From NCBI GenBank assembly GCA_001910725.1, contig MJGA01000003.1, positions 2,418,001-2,482,000 of the forward strand: 64,000 bases of DNA, given 5' to 3'. The notes beneath the pieces are model-generated. The model worked only from the letters and a program-made list of their open reading frames with translations, was not told the origin of the DNA and ran no database searches. Of this stretch, positions 58,343 through 64,000 are shown one piece after another. Each line of letters starts with the position of its first letter. Within the stretch, counting starts at the first letter, position 1. The position numbers and the translations under genes are program-made. This DNA is from Phanerodontia chrysosporium (lineage: Eukaryota; Basidiomycota; Agaricomycetes; Polyporales; Phanerochaetaceae).

Positions 58343-59658
58343 TCATTTTGGTCCGTAGTGGTCTTCGTAGTCGCTTCGACGGTCGGTCTCGACGTCCTGC
58401 TTGATGCTGATCGAGATGATTTGCGATTGAGGGATTGCATGTCCGCCGATGGTGTGTGTCGCCATACAGCCCGTTGTGTAGCCCGACAGATACTGGCGCT
58501 CGGCATCCTTCATTATGAGAGACTCGGAAGAGCGCATGGCGATGCGAATCGTGATGGCGTTGAAAGTGATCGCCTGTAGAATACACGACAAGGATGAGTA
58601 CCGGTGGAGAACGAGGGCGCGGCCAGCTTGTACATACCACAAGAGGTGTGAGGGTTTCAAGGAAGATGTACTGTGCGTTGACCTTGGCGGCGTACAGGAC
58701 GAGTACGATGAATTCCGCGATGAGCTGCAGAGCGGCGGACTCGACAAGGATGCGCAGATAGGGAAGCAGCCACTTGCGCCGGCTGTGGTACTTCGTCGAG
58801 AACCGCTCGCTGCTCCAAATGCGGTAGGCCATGAGGCCTGTAGTCAACAGAGATTGCACAAACGACAGCGCGTAGAACACGGTGATCAAGGCTGAGAGTT
58901 TGGGGCCAAAAATGTTTGCGGTTCCGTGTTCCGTCGTAAAGGTGCCACAAACGGCGTAGCCGAAGCCTACAGCGCGTCAGGCGCTGTCTGGACAAGGAGC
59001 CTAGTAGCTCACCTGTGCTCACTACAAAGAGCGTCCCAAGAGGTGCCAAGATTCTCCAGTCGTGACTCCAAAGGACCCATGTCCGATAGATCTAGAGCTA
59101 CGTGAGTTCCGCACAATTGGCTTTGGAGGGCCTGCACGTACAGCCATTGCGTCACCCAGAATCTCTTGTGTTGCGTACAGAGTATCCTTGGTGACATGAT
59201 CCCACGACGAGAGGATACTGAACCAGGCTGCGGGACCGCCCGGGTCATCGCCGTGGAGAACATATCCTTGCACCAATCGAAAGCAATTGAAACCTAGTTC
59301 GCGGAGTAGCGGGTCAGAGAGATGAAAGTATATAACGCATTGCGGCGATACTCACCAACGTGAGCCGTGGCGATTGTCCACATGAGGAGGCCGACACCAA
59401 ACATGATCTGTGCGATGACGGTCAGATGCGCGCCGATGACCGTGCATGTGCATGAGACGCACGCGGCTGTGGGAGCCCTGGTGTCGCCGCAGGGTGAGGT
59501 TGACATACACCGACGCTAGCGTAAGCGCAAGCAAGAACCCGTATAGCACCGCCTGCCGTTGCACGTTATGAGCGTTGTTCGAGCGTAACATGTGGGGTGG
59601 CGAACCTCCATCCAAATGGACACGATGAAGACCTGATCGAGGGGCGTCTGAGCAACCA
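58343..59658 (-). CDS. Basidiomycete multi-span (about seven-helix) membrane protein of unknown function
   Basis: Starts MVAQTPLDQVFIVSIWME (59658), then small exons: AVLYGFLLALTLASVYVNLT, then (after a 54 bp intron with GTGCGT donor) IMFGVGLLMWTIATAHV, then FRLVQGYVLHGDDPGGPAAW, LYRTWVLWSHDWRILAPLG, GFGYAVCGTF and LITVFYALSFVQSLLTTGLM. A long exon follows with WLLPYLRILVESAALQLIAE, FIVLVLYAAKVNAQYIF and ETLTPLVV. The C-terminal tail is cytosolic-looking (Ser/Arg/Glu; ends DYEDHYGPK, stop 58343-58345). Helix count and the pattern YRTWVLW...ILVESA match a large, uncharacterised family of basidiomycete membrane proteins that I recognise but cannot name with certainty. No function is proposed. 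Confidence 0.75.
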
Positions 59659-61112
59659 TGGTAGAGACGTGTCCTGAGCGAACGTCAGCGCGGGGTCCGT
59701 TCCACGCAATGCTCTCGATTACTGACGTTAATGAGTGGAGGGGTATGCCTATCCGCAGGCGCAGGCAGTGGGGACCGTGAACGGTGCAGGGGAAGTAGTT
59801 GTCCCGCAGATCCCGCTCATGTTAAGTATAAGCAGCTGGAAGCGAGGGCGGTGTCAATGAGAGGCATGCTTTCGCCCGGCGAGCGGCTCGAGAGAACAAG
59901 GCGCACCCGAAAGCGTAAACGGTGATAAGCTATCAAGTGATGGGTGCGGCCAATAGGGTTCCGCGATGAATGCTGATGAATGACTTGCGTAAGGGTCCTC
60001 AGTACTAGCCGATTCATGTAGCTGGGGGAAAGAAAGGATGGACTGCATTAGGAACTTGTCAGCGGCAGCATGACCCCGCAAGTGACCCCGTCCTCCTCGC
60101 GCTCCGCGTTTGGTTCGCTGCTAACCTTCAGAAGAACCTGCAGCACAGACGGTTAGATTGCGCACAGGGCGCCGACGCTAGCTAGGCCTGTCGAGCCATC
60201 ATGCAACTGTGATACGAGATGTCATCTCGAGACGCTGGTGGCCTTTGGCCGGACGTGAGCTCCTCGTCGCACTCGACGTCTGTCGAGCTGGCAACGACAG
60301 TCGAAACATGATGACGCGCCTTCATACGACAGGTTGACTATCGGTATGTGGGGCCGCGGTGCAGCGAGCGCGGTTAAAGATGCTCACAGGTGGATGCAGT
60401 GTGGCAGATGGTTGTCAGGCGAGCTGCCAGGATGATTCGACGTGGACAGGTCTGCGCTCATATGGTGTTCATGGGAGGTTCGTCTTCCTAGTCGACTCGT
60501 GAAAGACGAGTGGGAGGGATTGCCGACGTGCGCATGGAGAAATCCCTTTAGCGGGCAATCAGGTGATATCCCACGCCACGACGTTTGCATCGCGCGACGG
60601 GGGGGGACCTGTCGGACCCCTGCCACCGCGGACCCGGAGGACTCTCCGCCGTGGTCGCAGGTCGGCCGCACCTCCTGTTGGGTAGACACGTTCTATCGCG
60701 TCACTCTTGCGTGAGCTCGCTGTGCTAGATAGCGAGCGAATATTCTCGGTATTTTACGTCATGTTCCATGGCATTCCTAGGCATGTACTTAGCTACAGTG
60801 TAAACACAACCTCGAGAACGCCGTCCCCGTCGTCACTCGCTTTCATACCTGCGCAACGAAGTCTCTTGACTTACTACTAGCTACTCTACAAGTAACTCTA
60901 CAAAATATCAATACATATCGATACATCTCCTGTCTTACATTGTTGACGCCACTGTTGGGCCATGAAAGCCCATGAAAGGGAGCTAGAAACTTGCCCAGTT
61001 GCTTGAGGTCGCAAATATGTGTTTCTGTTGGCCCCCTGACTGCAGCACCCTCCATCTGTGACCTAGAATGTGCATCAGGCGAGAATAATGTGGTCAAAAT
61101 ATAGGATTTTAT
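59659..61112. other. Long gene-poor interval
   Basis: 1.45 kb with no motif-bearing ORF. The part around 60500-60700 is GC-rich; after 60720 it is AT-rich. Nothing is recognised. Confidence 0.5.
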
Positions 61113-61194
61113 GGCGCTATAGCCAAGTGGTTAAGGCGATTGATTAGAAATCAATTCCCGTTTCGGGGCGCAGGTTCGAGTCCTGCTGGCGTCG
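61113..61194 (+). tRNA. tRNA-Ser (anticodon AGA)
   Basis: Class II tRNA. Acceptor GGCGCTA pairs with TGGCGTC (two G:U pairs), D-arm GCC AAGTGGTTAA GGC, anticodon stem TTGAT/ATCAA flanking the loop TAGAAA with anticodon AGA, long variable arm CCCGTTTCGGGG, T-arm GCAGG-TTCGAGT-CCTGC, and G73 as expected for serine. No intron. Confidence 0.92.
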
Positions 61195-61205
61195 TCGTTG
61201 CTTTC

Positions 61206-61210
61206 TTTTT
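61206..61210 (+). terminator. Pol III terminator of tRNA-Ser
   Basis: T5 twelve bases downstream of the tRNA. Confidence 0.65.
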
Positions 61211-61235
61211 GTTTCTGCGAGCATTTTGAGTCGCA

Positions 61236-61300
61236 AAAGATGAGGAGAGAGGGAGGGGAAAAGGAGAGGGAGGGGAGGAGGAGAGGGGGAGGGAGACGCT
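61236..61300. repeat. Polypurine (GA/GGA) tract
   Basis: An unbroken A/G stretch built from gagaggg and gagggag units on the plus strand (ggagagggaggggaggagga). Confidence 0.75.
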
Positions 61301-62243
61301 GCGCCACGCACCATTTTGGGAAGTGGTCAATTCGAACAGATCACTTCTCGGGCTGATCATGATCGGCGACCTTCACGTTCTGAATTCGGAATGACGACTA
61401 CCATGGAGGCTCACGTTGCCATAGGCCTTCACATGCCATGGGCCCGGCCTGCAAACCGTCCTCTAGAGTGACTCTTGTAAATGCCATACCCCTAACCATC
61501 CATAGCAAGTTTCGTTGACGAGCTCGCCACTCGTGCACGGGCTCAGCATCTTCGAGCGGAACTGGTAAATGACCATGCTGTGACTCATGCTTGACGCATG
61601 ACAGAAGGTCGATACACAGAAGCAGATATTGAAGAGGGTTGTCAAATTAATGTGCATTACATTCGAAACAGACCACCAAAGATACATCGTACATAAGCGG
61701 CCTTCAATCCACTTGATTCAAGCACCCGGAAGCATCTTGCGAATTCGTCCAACTAATCACAGGCGTCAGATCAGAGATGTACAGTGAGCTCGCGCTGCGA
61801 GTCCAGCGTGGTTGGGCCAAAGTGAGAGTAGGCAGAAACCAGCTGCGCCAAAGACGCAGCCACACATTGATTCGAGGCGGCCGGCCGCGGAGCTCACTGT
61901 TCTCATAAATCTTGGACCCTTCGCGACGGCCTTGAACGGCGTAATACAACTTCGTGCGAGCTTTGCGCATCTCAAGACCTTGAGGATATCAATGGGGATG
62001 AACGGGGAAAGAATAGATTGTGTGAGTCTAGTGGTTGCACAGACAAGAACATATTGCTCGCACAGCTTCAAACCGAACTCGACCGGACCGACGAACGCGC
62101 GCGCGACGCAAAGCAGCGATGCGTCACGGCGTGATGGCGTCTCGTCCGGGGTCCCAGAGGTTGACCTCAGACAGCTTCAGACCTGGGTGGGTATGGATGC
62201 AAGATGGTATGAATGTACGATATCTGGAACTCTACTTGGGCCT

Positions 62244-64000
62244 TCAGTCTTCCCAGAAATCCAACTCGTCATCAATCTCGTCACGCTGGGGCAATAAGGG
62301 TACGTGCAAACTCGTGTTTGCCCGCGTCCATTCGAGGACGCGTTCGTGCGCCATGACTCTACAAGCAAGCAGACGATACGTAAATTTCGGACGATACTAA
62401 AAGATGGGAGCCCGTACTTTGCAGGATCGAAATGTCGCACTTCCAGCGTCTTCATGCTAGTGGCACGCGACAACGCGACGTACGCTGCAGATCGGAGTCA
62501 GAACGCGCACAAGGACCAAAGTGGCCGCCCCAGCGTCCGTACCTTGCCCCTTCTCAAAGATCCTCTGCAGGTCCACCCGGACACGTTCGAGCGTCTGGCC
62601 CTGGCTCTTGTGTATGCTGAGCGCCCACGCGAGAATGAGCGGCACCTGCTCGCGCGTCGCCTCGACGCCGCCGTCGGCGTTGTTGACCTCGAACTGGCTT
62701 GGCACGCACAGCACCTCCGTCTCAGGATACCCGCCGTTGGGCTTGAAGCGCACGACCGGCCAGAGCTGCTGACTCCGCAGGACGCGCTCCGGGATTGTGT
62801 TCGCCTCCCCTGGTCCCGGCCGCACGCGCTTCCCGCCGAGCACGCCTGGAGACGGCGGCTTCTGTGCCACCTCTGCAACGCCAATCTTGATGCCGCGCTG
62901 CACGGCGTCCCGTGTCGTGAGGAACCCTTTGACCTTGCCCATGGATCCGTTCACCAGGTGGCCTTGCACCAGATTCTTTGGCCCAGGTCAGTATCGCGGA
63001 AGCGCAATTGAGTAGAGCGTACCTTGATGAGCATGACCTGGGCACCTTCTTTCAGCGTGACCACCTCCTCTGCAACGAGGCGCTCGAGTAACTTCTTTGC
63101 GACGTCTGCGCGAATCGGATGTCCAGAGTCATCCCAGCCCGGGATGTCCAAGGCTCTGTACTCGCGTAGCGGAGTAGTCAACTCTGCGAGGCGTCTGCTA
63201 TTTGCGCGATTGACTTCGTGCCTTGTGGGGAATCTGGGCCAAACAGTCAGCTTATGCCCTCCAGAAAGGCCTGATGTACAGACAGTTCGGTCGGTTCGAT
63301 GCCATCGGCGTAGGGTACTTCTCGATCTAGAGCCTTCAACGCTTGCACCTGTCCAGGTGTTAGCTGGCCAAATCGCATGGAGTTCAGCACGTCAACGAAC
63401 ACTGTCCGTTTATCAGCTACCAACCATACATGAATGATTGTAAATACTCGCCTGGGTCTTTCTGCCGGAAGACCTTCTTGAGACAAACAGGTTTGCCCAC
63501 GCACGCGCCCCACGTCTCGGCATCGAACGCAAATGTCGCTGGGATAGATATACCTCCCTTACCATTGTCTGGCACAGGTGGGAGTTGGCAGAAGTCGCCC
63601 GATAGGACAAGCTGGATCCCGCCGAAGGGTTTCGAGCTACGCCTTAACACACGGGCAACGTATTCCTGGATACCTGTTATTCTGGTTCCAAAAGACGAAT
63701 ACATAAATCTCACCAGCTTATCGAAAAGCCGTCCATCAATCATCGAGACTGAACGGCGAGTCAAATTTTAATGTAAGCCAGATGAGAAAAAACAGCTTAC
63801 TCTCGTCGATGATCAGCGTCTGCACGTTTCGCCATCGCTGGACGACTCGTGGCTGACCCGCCTCGTCGCCTTCGTATTCGTCCTCCGACGGTAGCCCCTG
63901 CTCTCTTCGCCTCTCAGCGTCTTTCATCCGTTTCCACTTGTCTTGCCCGAGGATCTTCCCAGCAAGTGACTCCTTTGACTCCTTACCCAGCCCAATGCCT
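62244..64000 (-). CDS. PIF1-type 5'-3' DNA helicase (paralog B), cut by the right window edge
   Basis: The 5' end, including the Walker A exon, lies beyond 64000. Visible in order: an acidic linker ([18 protein letters not shown]), motif [19 protein letters not shown] with a phase-1 intron splitting the Ile codon, [14 protein letters not shown] (III), [80 protein letters not shown] (V), [11 protein letters not shown] (VI) and FDPAK. The tail is [10 protein letters not shown] with stop TGA at 62244-62246. It shares layout, intron position and tail with paralog A (31113-33244) yet has a clearly different sequence, so the duplication is not recent. Same strand, about 29 kb apart. Confidence 0.88.

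Larger units (their letters stand above)
61195..62243. other. Intergenic, tRNA-Ser to PIF1 paralog B
   Basis: About 1.05 kb. It starts with a polypurine tract (61236-61300) and holds no recognisable gene. The right part is the 3' flank of the minus-strand helicase gene. Confidence 0.5.

Overview
The window reads as nuclear DNA of a filamentous basidiomycete, most likely an Agaricomycete (a polypore-like wood-decay fungus is my guess). The evidence is dense genes on both strands cut by many short (about 45-60 bp) GT-AG introns, GC-rich coding third positions, intron-bearing tRNA genes, and fungal-type proteins such as ABCC pumps, an F-BAR/RhoGAP and a CYS3/MET4-type bZIP. I see no prokaryotic, viral or CRISPR features.

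Layout, left to right. 1-1750: the 3' end of an ABCC transporter (+). 3179-6058: an SRPK-type SR-protein kinase (-), divergent from a STE20-family kinase (7143-9173, +). 9899-9976: tRNA-Gln. 10064-14440: the DEAH helicase ECM16/DHR1 (-), sharing a 304 bp promoter with an RRM/zinc-knuckle RNA-binding protein (14745-16810, +). 17109-23362: a complete second ABCC transporter (-). 25203-28523: F-BAR/RhoGAP (+). 28993-30499: a 2OG-Fe(II) oxygenase-like protein (-). 31113-33244: a PIF1-type helicase (-). 35179-41928: a third ABCC transporter (-). 42531-43595: the Rieske protein RIP1 (-). 43853-45484: a glycerophosphodiester phosphodiesterase (-). 46223-46713: COX19 (-). 46970-48166: a bZIP regulator (-), divergent from NPL4 (48644-50943, +). 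51299-51376: tRNA-Gln. 52094-54337: an MFS transporter (+). 54933-56533: a Nudix hydrolase (-). 56693-56770: tRNA-Gln. 58343-59658: a multi-span membrane protein (-). 61113-61194: tRNA-Ser. 62244-64000: a second PIF1-type helicase (-), running off the right edge.

The genes are mainly housekeeping: ribosome biogenesis (ECM16), splicing-factor phosphorylation and RNA binding, respiration (RIP1, COX19) and p97 cofactor function (NPL4). Two locally multiplied families stand out: three ABCC transporters and two PIF1-type helicases. I found no convincing undescribed system. The strongest unexpected signal is that five genes carry six single-base frame breaks, each explained by one missing base in a short homopolymer. 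This looks like systematic sequence error, and it would mislead any automatic annotation of the locus. Other points of note are three GC-AG introns, an NPL4 first coding exon that is only the ATG, tRNA-Gln copies that differ only inside a 7-nt intron, and a histidine-rich insertion in the STE20 kinase activation segment.
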